Of a stretch of DNA of 7,111 nucleotides, positions 1 through 5,762 are shown one piece after another. The translations under genes and the position numbers were made by a program. The notes beneath the pieces are model-generated. The model was not told where the DNA came from and made no database searches. It saw nothing but the letters and a program-made list of their open reading frames with translations. Position 1 is the stretch's first letter; each line of letters begins with the position of its first letter. Origin of the DNA: Parachlamydiaceae bacterium (GTDB taxonomy: Bacteria; Chlamydiota; Chlamydiia; Chlamydiales; Parachlamydiaceae); NCBI GenBank assembly GCA_003164155.1, contig PLSG01000216.1:4041-11151 (forward strand), in the 5' to 3' direction.

Positions 1-813
1 CAGAGCTGCCATATCAATATCCCTTTTGGCGACGACCGGGAATTTGCACAATTGCATGCGGCGATCCGCTTTATACTGCCTATTCTGCCTGCTCTGGCGG
101 CAAGTTCTCCGTTTATGGACGGCAAAACCACCGGAGTGCTCGATAACCGGCTGGACGTGTATCGAAACAACGCCAAAGTCATTCCCTCCATCACCGGATG
201 GGTAATCCCAGAGGTGTGCCGTTCTAAAAAAGAGTATGAAAGTGAGATCTTGGAGAAGATGTACCGCGACATTGCTCCGCTCGATCCCGATAATATACTC
301 CAAGAGGAGTGGCTGAACTCCCGGGGGGCCATCGCCCGCTTTGATCGCAATGCGATCGAAATACGCGTGATCGACGTGCAAGAAAATCCCTTGGTCGACA
401 TAGCCATTGCCACTGCCGTAGAAAAGGTGCTGCGGGCTTTGGTCGCCGATAAATGGGTGGCCGTTGACAAGCTCAACCAGATGGATACTCTGTCGCTGCA
501 CAATATCTTTTTGCAGTGCATGCGCGACGGAGAAAACGCCCTCATCGCCAACCGCAGCTATTTAGAGGCTTTAGGTTATCGCGGTGCCTCCAAAGCCACG
601 GCAGGGCAACTTTGGGATCATCTAATCAATACATTGATTCATCCCGGGGATGTAGAAAAGACTATCTTGCATGCCTTGGAAGTCATTCTCAAACATGGCA
701 CTTTGGCCACGCGCATCCAAAAAGCCTGGAACCGCAAGCCTACCAAAGAGGGCTTAAAGGACATATACAAACACCTGTGCGAATGTCTGGAAAATGGGCA
801 AATGTTTATATAA
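1..813 (+). CDS. GCS2-family carboxylate-amine ligase (glutamate-cysteine ligase type 2-like), 5'-truncated
   Basis: The reading frame is open from base 1, so the gene starts upstream of the window; 270 C-terminal residues are present and the stop is TAA at 811-813. The visible part begins with a segment reading SCHINIPFGDDREFAQLHAA, followed by LLPALAASSPF-like residues (ILPILPALAASSPFMDGK) and later SRGAIARFDRNAIEIRV, all typical of the GCS2 (PF04107) / COG2170 ligase family. Family members join the carboxylate of glutamate or a similar compound to an amine using ATP, in the cytoplasm. Classical members make gamma-glutamylcysteine, but many (YbdK-like) have no known physiological substrate, so glutathione synthesis should not be assumed. 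The next gene, an N-formylglutamate amidohydrolase homologue, starts 20 bp downstream and suggests a shared pathway. The TTG at 52 is not the start, because conserved sequence continues upstream of it. The family call is firm; the substrate is unknown. Confidence 0.85.
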   Translation, partial: QSCHINIPFGDDREFAQLHAAIRFILPILPALAASSPFMDGKTTGVLDNRLDVYRNNAKVIPSITGWVIPEVCRSKKEYESEILEKMYRDIAPLDPDNILQEEWLNSRGAIARFDRNAIEIRVIDVQENPLVDIAIATAVEKVLRALVADKWVAVDKLNQMDTLSLHNIFLQCMRDGENALIANRSYLEALGYRGASKATAGQLWDHLINTLIHPGDVEKTILHALEVILKHGTLATRIQKAWNRKPTKEGLKDIYKHLCECLENGQMFI

Positions 814-833
814 GCACAAAAATATCGCAGACG

Positions 834-1553
834 ATGATTGAGCATAAAAAAGATATCTGCCTTTTATTTACCTGTGAGCATGCCGGCAATATGGTTCCGC
901 ACGAGTTCGCTTATCTCTTTGCGGAACATCCAGACGTTTTGCAGACACACCTTGGATACGATATAGGTGCGCTTGAGCTCTTTCAAGCCCTGGCGGATTA
1001 TTTCGCTGCGCCGCGCTTTTATAGCACGACGACGCGTTTGCTCGTCGAACTCAATCGATCTATTGACAGCGCAAATCTTTTTTCTATGTTAACCAGATCT
1101 CTTGGAGTCGCTGAAAAACAGGCCATCATGGATGCCTACTATTTCCCCTATCGCCACCAGGTTGAGTCGCAGATTGCACAGCTGCTGGCAAAGCAAAAAA
1201 CTGTGCTGCACCTGTCCATACATAGCTTCACGCCTGAGCTCCAAGGTAAAGTGCGCCGCGCCGACATCGGCTTACTCTACGATTCGCGGTACGTGCAAGA
1301 AGCCCAAACGGCGGTGCTATGGCAAAGGATTTTACAGCGAGCTCATCCCGAATATGTCGTACGCAGAAATTATCCCTACCTTGGCCGCTCAGATGGCTTT
1401 ACCACTTACCTGCGCCAAAAATTCGTTGGCCAAACCTATATGGGCATCGAAGTCGAGGTAAACCAAAAGTATCCGCGGACATGCCCTGAAAAATGGGAAT
1501 CTTTCAAGCACTCTATCATTTCATCAGTGACATCGCTTTTGAAAGCACTTTAG
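834..1553 (+). CDS. N-formylglutamate amidohydrolase family protein
   Basis: This 239-residue protein matches the N-formylglutamate amidohydrolase family (PF05013) along its length. Visible motifs are TCEHAGNMVP (residues 13-22), HLGYDIGA (39-46), TTTRLLVELNRS (65-76), LHLSIHSFTP (125-134), RRADIGLLYD (141-150), YPYLGRSDGFTTYLR (180-194) and MGIEVEVNQKY (203-213). The classical enzyme hydrolyses N-formyl-L-glutamate to formate and glutamate in histidine degradation. No other histidine-degradation gene is visible here; the only partner is the GCS2 ligase 20 bp upstream, so a role in a glutamate-amide or peptide pathway is at least as likely. ATG 834 is chosen because the family's N-terminal motif follows at once; the frame extends upstream to 516 only by overlapping the ligase gene. 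No clear Shine-Dalgarno sequence precedes ATG 834, so translation may be coupled to the upstream gene. The length is near the family norm. Confidence 0.88.
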   Translation: MIEHKKDICLLFTCEHAGNMVPHEFAYLFAEHPDVLQTHLGYDIGALELFQALADYFAAPRFYSTTTRLLVELNRSIDSANLFSMLTRSLGVAEKQAIMDAYYFPYRHQVESQIAQLLAKQKTVLHLSIHSFTPELQGKVRRADIGLLYDSRYVQEAQTAVLWQRILQRAHPEYVVRRNYPYLGRSDGFTTYLRQKFVGQTYMGIEVEVNQKYPRTCPEKWESFKHSIISSVTSLLKAL

Positions 1554-1599
1554 GGCATTGTTCATAAATAGCTATATATACGTAATACTCAAATTCATA

Positions 1600-1717
1600 G
1601 AATTGGCCGCAAAAGAACACAAAGAACACAAAAAAAGAAGGTAAATAAGATCTGTTTTTCGGATGTGTTACCCTCCTCTCTTCTTTTGCGTTTTTTGTGA
1701 TCTTTTGCGGCCAATTC
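1600..1717. repeat. Long imperfect inverted repeat upstream of the DUF1963-like gene
   Basis: The left arm at 1600-1640 and the right arm at 1680-1717 are inverted copies. The outer 17 bp (GAATTGGCCGCAAAAGA) match perfectly; after one mismatch, six more bases (CACAAA) match, and the inner parts are similar A-rich tracts with small gaps. About 39 bp separate the arms. The arms consist of CGCAAAAG / CACAAAG-type units, resembling the larger palindrome at 2465-2567, so both may belong to one dispersed repeat family. The rest of the 1554-1744 gap is AT-rich with no convincing promoter; GAGG at 1733-1736 is the ribosome binding site of the next gene. A transcript through the repeat could fold into a long hairpin. 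Confidence 0.75.
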
Positions 1718-1744
1718 TTTTCCTACTTATACGAGGATTTAAAT

Positions 1745-2428
1745 ATGCTTTACTACCTTCCCGACCTTCAACATGCTAATTTGCCAGAACAAACTGAAGT
1801 TCAAAATAAAATTTGCGGGATTCCCTGGGGCGTGCCTGCATCTAAATGGCCAAAGTGTAAGCAGTGTCAAAAATCGCAAACCCTTCTAGCTCAATTTATT
1901 CATCATCCGCAAATATTGAATTTAGGGAGAGAGGGGAGAGTTTTAAATGTGTTTATGTGTTGTAATTTTGAGAGCGACGGATGCGAGACCTGGGACGCAG
2001 CTTCGGGTGCAAATGCCTGTTTTATCCTCGAACCAGAAGCTTTGGAAGATCACTTGAGTGCTATACCAGCTGATAATCCATTCGTAGAAAGCCAAGGGCT
2101 GGTCGTCGGATGGTTCGAGCAAGACGATGGCTTTTCGACGGCGGAAACGAAGGCATTTTATCATGCGGAAGAGTATTTTGCATTAGATGATGAGAAGCTC
2201 TTTGAGGTTTCATCGACCACGCGATTGGGCGGTGTGCCAGACTGGATTCAATCTCCCGAAGATGTTCCCGAAAATTGCCGGTTTGTAGGTCAATTAAATG
2301 AGCCTTATGCGAAAGTTTCAGGGGATTGTGGAATAGCCTTTGGGGACTATGGAAGAGGTTATATTTTTCTTGAAGATACGCATGCAAATGCTGTTCCCAA
2401 AGGTTATTTTTTTTGGCAGTCCAGCTGA
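1745..2428 (+). CDS. DUF1963/YwqG-like Cys-rich protein of unknown function
   Basis: This is a 227-residue, probably cytosolic protein with no signal peptide or membrane segment. The N-terminal half has GIPWGVPASKWPKCKQC (residues 25-41), where C38-x2-C41 resembles half of a zinc site. It continues with LNVFMCCNFESDGCETWD (67-84), which supplies C72, C73 and C80. The C-terminal half has LGGVPDWIQSPEDVP (161-175) and FGDYGRGYIFLE (199-210), the pattern I associate with DUF1963/YwqG proteins; similar Cys patterns occur in PDCD2/TSR4-like proteins. Function is unknown and the family call is by eye. ATG 1745 is preferred over the upstream in-frame ATG 1697 because GAGG at 1733-1736 lies 8 bases before it and 1697 lies inside the inverted repeat. 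The gene stands alone between palindromic repeats. Its sequence looks more AT-rich than its neighbours, which with the flanking repeats hints at acquisition. Confidence 0.72.
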   Translation: MLYYLPDLQHANLPEQTEVQNKICGIPWGVPASKWPKCKQCQKSQTLLAQFIHHPQILNLGREGRVLNVFMCCNFESDGCETWDAASGANACFILEPEALEDHLSAIPADNPFVESQGLVVGWFEQDDGFSTAETKAFYHAEEYFALDDEKLFEVSSTTRLGGVPDWIQSPEDVPENCRFVGQLNEPYAKVSGDCGIAFGDYGRGYIFLEDTHANAVPKGYFFWQSS

Positions 2429-2464
2429 AGATATACACTCCATTCTCTAACTTAGAAATCGCTA

Positions 2465-2567
2465 AACGCAAAGAAACGCACAAAGATCGCAAAGGACGCA
2501 AAGAAGGCATAGAAAATGTTTTTTGCTTCTTTGCGGCCTTTGCGATCTTAGTGCGTTTCTTTGCGTT
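2465..2567. repeat. Near-perfect long palindrome of CGCAAAG units
   Basis: The arms at 2465-2506 and 2526-2567 are 42 bp each and complementary except at two positions; a 19-nt spacer (2507-2525) forms the loop. The left arm contains four CGCAAAG-type units starting at 2467, 2477, 2488 and 2497 (the second reads CGCACAAAG). The right arm has four matching inverse units at 2529, 2538, 2547 and 2559. Spacing of about 10 bp puts the units on one face of the helix. It begins 36 bp after the stop of the DUF1963-like gene. It could form a very stable RNA hairpin or a DNA cruciform, but no T-run follows on either strand, so it is not a classical intrinsic terminator. CGCAAAG-rich palindromes of this kind occur as dispersed intergenic repeats in various bacteria. 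Confidence 0.85.
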
Positions 2568-2601
2568 AAAATTTCCTGTTACAGCGCTTTACTAACCCAA
2601 G

Positions 2602-2660
2602 TTGCTAGTCCATGCTACCTAAATCCGGAGGAACCGTATTTGGGTGGCATGGACTAGCAA
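2602..2660. repeat. Hairpin A, left terminus of the MITE-like element
   Basis: The arms at 2602-2628 and 2634-2660 pair over 27 positions with two G-T wobbles (2616/2646 and 2620/2642) and one mismatch (2625/2637), closing a 5-nt loop AGGAA. The outer 10 bp, TTGCTAGTCC paired with GGACTAGCAA, are shared with hairpin B. The following sequence is GTAAAAAAT rather than a T-run, so it is not a standard terminator for plus-strand transcripts. Confidence 0.85.
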
Positions 2661-2778
2661 GTAAAAAATCAGCTTAAAGCGGTTACCTCTCAAGGTTTTG
2701 AGCTGAAGGTGGCATTATTTTCGTGTGCTCCAGTCTTCATAACTTTGGCTGCTGAAGTTTTGGCTTAACATTTTTTAC

Positions 2779-2827
2779 TTGCTAGTCCCTCTTAATCCGG
2801 TTCCTCCGGATTAAGAGGGACTAGCAA
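2779..2827. repeat. Hairpin B, right terminus of the MITE-like element
   Basis: The arms at 2779-2800 and 2806-2827 form a perfect 22-bp stem with a 5-nt loop TTCCT, the reverse complement of the loop of hairpin A. Outer stem bases are the same as in hairpin A while the middle of the stem differs. It lies 22 bp beyond the stop of the minus-strand mutase gene, so it will be the 3' structure of that transcript and could protect its end. On the minus strand it is followed by an A-run, not a T-run, which argues against a classical intrinsic terminator. Confidence 0.88.
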
Positions 2828-2849
2828 CTTGGATTACTAGTACAATGCT

Positions 2850-4646
2850 TTATTTGAGCATTTTCTTCAGGGCCGAGGTGAATTCCTGAGCACGGGCTTC
2901 ACACGCCGCGATGCCATCCGCAACGTTTGCGAAATCTACGGTCATGACTCCACTGTAAATTTTTATCTTGGGTTCGGTTCCAGAAGGGCGGATCACGAGC
3001 TTGCTGCCGTCATCTAACCAGAAGAACAGAACATCGGACTGGGGGAGACTCAGGGCTGTAGTTTCTCCAGTCAGCTGATTGGTTTTAGTCGAGTTAAGGT
3101 AGTCCTCCACTTCAATCACAGCGTGGTTGGCGATGGATTTGGGTGGAGATTGACGCAAATGGAGCATTGCGCTGTCCATGTTTTTTTTTCCCGCTTGGCT
3201 GTCGGGAAAGTTAATTGAAAAGAGGTTTTCGCGATAAATCCCATATGTGCGGTAAATCTCTTGCAGTTGGTCGTAGAGTGTTTTGCCTTGTAACTTGGCT
3301 TGCAGAGCCATTTCGCATATAAGGGCGCTTGCGCTGATGGCGTCTTTATCTCGGGTATAAGTGCCCAACAGATAGCCGTAGGAATCTTCCCCCCCAAATA
3401 TGAAGTCGTGGCCTTGGGGGGCTAGCTCCCAAGCGCGGATTTTTTGGGCAATATACTTAAATCCTGTGAGCACGTCATAGCATGGGCAATCATAGGCGTT
3501 GGCGATAGCTCTGAAAAGCTCGGTAGTGACAATTGTCTTGACCACCGCTCCATTTCCGATTTTTATGCCCTGTTTAGCGCGCGATTCGAGGATATGTGCC
3601 AGGCATAGGCAGGCCAGCTGATGACCATCGAGGATAATGGCGTTTCCGTGATGGTTCACCACCACGCCAATGCGGTCGGCATCGGCATCAGTGGCTATTA
3701 AAAGATCTCTGCCGCTCTTTTGCAGCTGCGCTATGCCAAGTTTGAGAGATGATTGGTCTTCGGGATTGGGCGCCTCTATCGTAGGGAAGTGGCCGTTGGG
3801 TGCTTTTTGTTCTTCCACATAAGCCAAATTGGTAAAGCCCCAACTGTGCAAGATCTTAGGCACCAAAGTGATGCCTGTACCATGCAGGTTTGTATACAAA
3901 ATACCGAGTTTAGATCCGTCGCTTTGGTTGGTTTGCGGGTGATATTGGAGTGTGTAGATGGCTTGCAGGTAAGCGGTTTCTACGGCCTCTTCTACATAGG
4001 CGATAAGAGGGTGCTGCAGCTGGCTCACGGATTTGATCTGATAGGGAGAGCTTATTTTTTGTACTTGGCGCATGATCCCCTTATCGTGGGGGCTCAATAC
4101 CTGTCCGCCATCGTCCCAGAAAACTTTATAGCCGTTGTACTGGGGAGGATTATGGGAAGCGGTGATCATGATGGCCGCGCTGCATTGGCACTGACGACAT
4201 CCAAACGAAATGAGCGGGGTGGGACGCAGATCGCGAAATAAATAGACCTGTATGCCGTTGGCGGCAAGTACTTTAGCGCTTGCTTCGGCAAAGCATTTAG
4301 ATTGCAATCGGGAGTCATAGCCAATTATTACTGAAAGAGGTGAAGCATTGGGTAAGGCACTCTTTTTTGGCTGCATGTTCAGATAATCTGAAAGCCCTTG
4401 CGTGGCCGCCATTACCGTATAGCGATTCATGCGGTTGCTGCCAATGCCCATGACGCCGCGCAGTCCGCCTGTGCCAAATGTCAGAGTGGTATAGAAGGCA
4501 TCGATGACTTCTTGAGGGTTGGTTTTCAAAAGATCTAAAAGGGCGCTTTTGGATTCACTGTCGTAGGGTCCCACGAGCCATTGGCGCACGCTTTCCTTGG
4601 TGGCTGCGTCGCACGTCAAATGCGCTAAAGGATCAGAAGTCAACAT
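2850..4646 (-). CDS. pgm: Phosphoglucomutase/phosphomannomutase (alpha-D-phosphohexomutase family)
   Basis: This complete 598-residue enzyme interconverts hexose 1- and 6-phosphates in the cytoplasm, linking glycolysis to glycogen and sugar-nucleotide synthesis. All family signatures are present: FGTGGLRG (57-64), TASHNP with the phosphoserine S164 (162-167), the metal-binding loop DADADR (320-325; D320, D322, D324), the sugar-binding loop GGEDSYG (418-424) and the phosphate-binding RPSGTEPKIKIY (553-564). The sugar loop has Asp at 421 where many relatives have a second Glu, a conservative change. Length and the FGTGGLRG motif place it in the PgcA/PGM2-like branch; the preferred sugar cannot be read from sequence. 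The ATG at 4644-4646 has GGAG 11 bases upstream and a promoter candidate at 4680-4709. A nine-base A-run (T-run at 3181-3189 on the plus strand) encodes lysines around residues 487-488. It is divergent from rsmH. Confidence 0.95.
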   Translation of the reverse strand: MLTSDPLAHLTCDAATKESVRQWLVGPYDSESKSALLDLLKTNPQEVIDAFYTTLTFGTGGLRGVMGIGSNRMNRYTVMAATQGLSDYLNMQPKKSALPNASPLSVIIGYDSRLQSKCFAEASAKVLAANGIQVYLFRDLRPTPLISFGCRQCQCSAAIMITASHNPPQYNGYKVFWDDGGQVLSPHDKGIMRQVQKISSPYQIKSVSQLQHPLIAYVEEAVETAYLQAIYTLQYHPQTNQSDGSKLGILYTNLHGTGITLVPKILHSWGFTNLAYVEEQKAPNGHFPTIEAPNPEDQSSLKLGIAQLQKSGRDLLIATDADADRIGVVVNHHGNAIILDGHQLACLCLAHILESRAKQGIKIGNGAVVKTIVTTELFRAIANAYDCPCYDVLTGFKYIAQKIRAWELAPQGHDFIFGGEDSYGYLLGTYTRDKDAISASALICEMALQAKLQGKTLYDQLQEIYRTYGIYRENLFSINFPDSQAGKKNMDSAMLHLRQSPPKSIANHAVIEVEDYLNSTKTNQLTGETTALSLPQSDVLFFWLDDGSKLVIRPSGTEPKIKIYSGVMTVDFANVADGIAACEARAQEFTSALKKMLK

Positions 4647-4675
4647 AATATGCGCATCTCCGTTGAATAATTGAG

Positions 4676-4703
4676 TGCAATATTAGCGCGATTCTCGTAT
4701 TAT
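4676..4703 (+). promoter_or_regulatory. Weak promoter candidate for the rsmH operon
   Basis: TATTAT at 4698-4703 is a fair -10 box; the best spaced -35 is the poor TGCAAT at 4676-4681 (16 bp apart). It overlaps the divergent mutase promoter candidate. Initiation near 4710 would give a leader of about 105 nt that includes the hairpins before rsmH. Low certainty. Confidence 0.25.
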
Positions 4704-4709
4704 CATCAA
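4680..4709 (-). promoter_or_regulatory. Candidate sigma70-type promoter for the mutase gene
   Basis: On the minus strand, TTGATG (4704-4709) and TAATAT (4680-4685) are separated by 18 bp and resemble -35 and -10 boxes. Transcription would start near 4673, giving a leader of about 27 nt before the ATG at 4646. Called by eye from consensus similarity and position only. Confidence 0.5.
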
Positions 4710-4751
4710 ACAAAAATATGTTCAGCTTCTACCAGAGGAACTGGGGGATCT

Positions 4752-4799
4752 GAACACTTAGGCCGTGTTCACCTTTTCGGTCAACAAGGCCAACACTTA
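4752..4799 (+). promoter_or_regulatory. Structured leader with overlapping hairpins and a direct repeat before rsmH
   Basis: Arms 4761-4773 and 4779-4791 pair at 11 of 13 positions around a TTTTC loop. An alternative 6-bp hairpin pairs GAACAC (4752-4757) with GTGTTC (4765-4770) and cannot form at the same time. AACACTTA occurs twice, at 4753-4760 and 4792-4799, the second copy running into the ribosome binding site AAGGAAG (4799-4805). This could be an operator or a leader that changes fold, but chance is not excluded. No MraZ-type GTGG(A/T)G repeats were seen. Confidence 0.4.
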
Positions 4800-4815
4800 A
4801 GGAAGAAGCACACCT

Positions 4816-5760
4816 ATGTCATATCCCCACTATTCAGTGCTGCTAGAAGAAATCTTGCACGCCTTTTCAGATAAGCATATCCGCACCTTTGTTGACGGCA
4901 CTTTAGGCGCGGGGGGGCATGCCGAGGCCATCTTGCAGGCGCATCCAGAAATCGAGCTTTACATCGGCATAGACCAAGATCCCGATGCCCTGAAAATTGC
5001 GGCTGAACGCCTCGCTCCCTGGAAAGATAAGTTGGCACTTTGCCCGGGCAACTTCGCCCAGATGGATAGCTTTTTGCAGCTAAGGGAGGTCAAGAGTGTC
5101 GATGGGATTTTATTGGATCTAGGAGTTTCATCGATGCAATTTGATCGGGCAGAAAAGGGCTTTAGCTTTATGCGCGATGGTCCGCTGGATATGCGCATGG
5201 ATCCCCAGGCGCCTCTCACCGCTGCAGAGATAGTGAATACTTGGTCGGAACAAGACCTTGGGCGATTATTTCGCGAATACGCCGAAGAAAAAAAATGGAG
5301 GCAGGCTGCCCGGACGATAGTTTCCGCCAGGAGCCACGGAAATATCGAAACCACTTTGCAGCTGGTCGAAGTCCTGCGTGCAGTTTTTCCTGAAGAGCCC
5401 GTCTGGAAAAGAAAAAAGAAAATCCATCCTATGACTTTGATATTCCAGGGATTGCGCATATGTGTCAATAGCGAGTTAGAGGTGTTGAGCCGAGTCTTGC
5501 CTAAGGCCATTGCGCATTTGGCGCGCGGGGGCAGGTTGGCGGTGATCAGTTTTCATAGCCTCGAAGATCGCATCGTTAAAAATATACTGCGCTTTGCGGC
5601 AGATGATAAATACGATACTTCCGGTTTGGGAGGTCTGTTTCGAGATAAAATCCCGGAAGTGGAGCTCGTCACCAGAAAGCCCCTGTGCCCAAGCGAAGCA
5701 GAGATGGAGAAGAACCCTCGTTCCCGCAGCGCCAAGCTGCGCATTGTAGAAAAGGTGTAG
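4816..5760 (+). CDS. rsmH: 16S rRNA (cytosine-1402-N4) methyltransferase RsmH
   Basis: This complete 314-residue enzyme (formerly MraW) uses S-adenosylmethionine to N4-methylate C1402 of 16S rRNA in the ribosomal P site. Signatures in order are HYSVLLEE (5-12), the SAM-binding DGTLGAGGHA (27-36), IDQDPDAL (52-59), LDLGVSSMQFD (100-110), FSFMRDGPLDMRMD (116-129), HPMTLIFQGLRICVNSEL (204-221), GGRLAVISFHSLEDRIVK (238-255) and NPRSRSAKLR (300-309). Length is normal for the family. ATG 4816 fits because the conserved HYSVLL motif follows directly and AAGGAAG (4799-4805) lies 10 bases upstream. It leads the division cluster: the ftsL-like gene starts two bases after its stop. No mraZ precedes it; the gene upstream is the divergent mutase. 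This arrangement matches chlamydial genomes. Confidence 0.97.
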   Translation: MSYPHYSVLLEEILHAFSDKHIRTFVDGTLGAGGHAEAILQAHPEIELYIGIDQDPDALKIAAERLAPWKDKLALCPGNFAQMDSFLQLREVKSVDGILLDLGVSSMQFDRAEKGFSFMRDGPLDMRMDPQAPLTAAEIVNTWSEQDLGRLFREYAEEKKWRQAARTIVSARSHGNIETTLQLVEVLRAVFPEEPVWKRKKKIHPMTLIFQGLRICVNSELEVLSRVLPKAIAHLARGGRLAVISFHSLEDRIVKNILRFAADDKYDTSGLGGLFRDKIPEVELVTRKPLCPSEAEMEKNPRSRSAKLRIVEKV

Positions 5761-5762
5761 CC

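Larger units (their letters stand above)
2593..2836. mobile_element. MITE-like non-coding element with hairpin termini
   Basis: This ~244-bp segment has inverted ends: TAACCCAAGTTGCTAGTCC at 2593-2611 on the left and TAATCCAAGTTGCTAGTCC, read on the minus strand from 2836, on the right (one mismatch). The similarity continues inward through AATCCGGAGGAACCG and GGACTAGCAAGTAAAAAAT, making roughly 70 bp of terminal inverted repeat. Each terminus is also a self-contained hairpin (2602-2660 and 2779-2827). The ~118-bp interior carries no plausible ORF. A direct repeat TTACTA at 2589-2594 and 2834-2839 may be a target-site duplication, though it partly coincides with the inverted ends and may be chance. 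Size, inverted ends and lack of coding capacity suggest a miniature inverted-repeat transposable element; a repetitive structured RNA or REP-like element is the alternative. It ends 13 bp past the stop of the convergent mutase gene. Together with the palindrome at 2465-2567 it accounts for most of the 421-bp gene-free stretch 2429-2849. Confidence 0.6.

Noticed and set aside
516..833. Extended N-terminus of the amidohydrolase reading frame
   Set aside because: It overlaps the GCS2 gene in another frame, has low-complexity basic sequence and no family similarity before residue M at 834.
639..845. Minus-strand ORF of 68 residues
   Set aside because: It lies antisense inside well-supported genes and shows no recognisable motif.
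1600..1717. Intrinsic terminator after the amidohydrolase gene
   Set aside because: The arms are far apart and the sequence after the right arm has only a short mixed T stretch.
1697..1744. Upstream in-frame ATG for the DUF1963-like gene
   Set aside because: It sits within the right arm of the inverted repeat and has a poorer ribosome binding site than ATG 1745.
2061..2510. Minus-strand ORF of 149 residues
   Set aside because: It is antisense to the DUF1963-like gene and runs into the palindrome, which supplies its start; no family resemblance.
2413..2595. Plus-strand ORF of 60 residues
   Set aside because: It is almost entirely translated palindrome (CGCAAAG units) and overlaps the end of the preceding gene.
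2779..2827. Intrinsic terminator for the mutase gene
   Set aside because: The stem is strong, but on the minus strand it is followed by an A-run rather than a U-run; the T-run is on the wrong side.
2593..2836. CRISPR array
   Set aside because: There are only two inverted, non-identical hairpins and no regularly spaced direct repeats.
3753..4241. Plus-strand ORF of 162 residues
   Set aside because: It is a shadow antisense to the phosphohexomutase, whose motifs are complete.
4959..5510. Minus-strand ORF of 183 residues
   Set aside because: It is antisense to rsmH, which has all its signatures; the translation is low-complexity and unlike any family.
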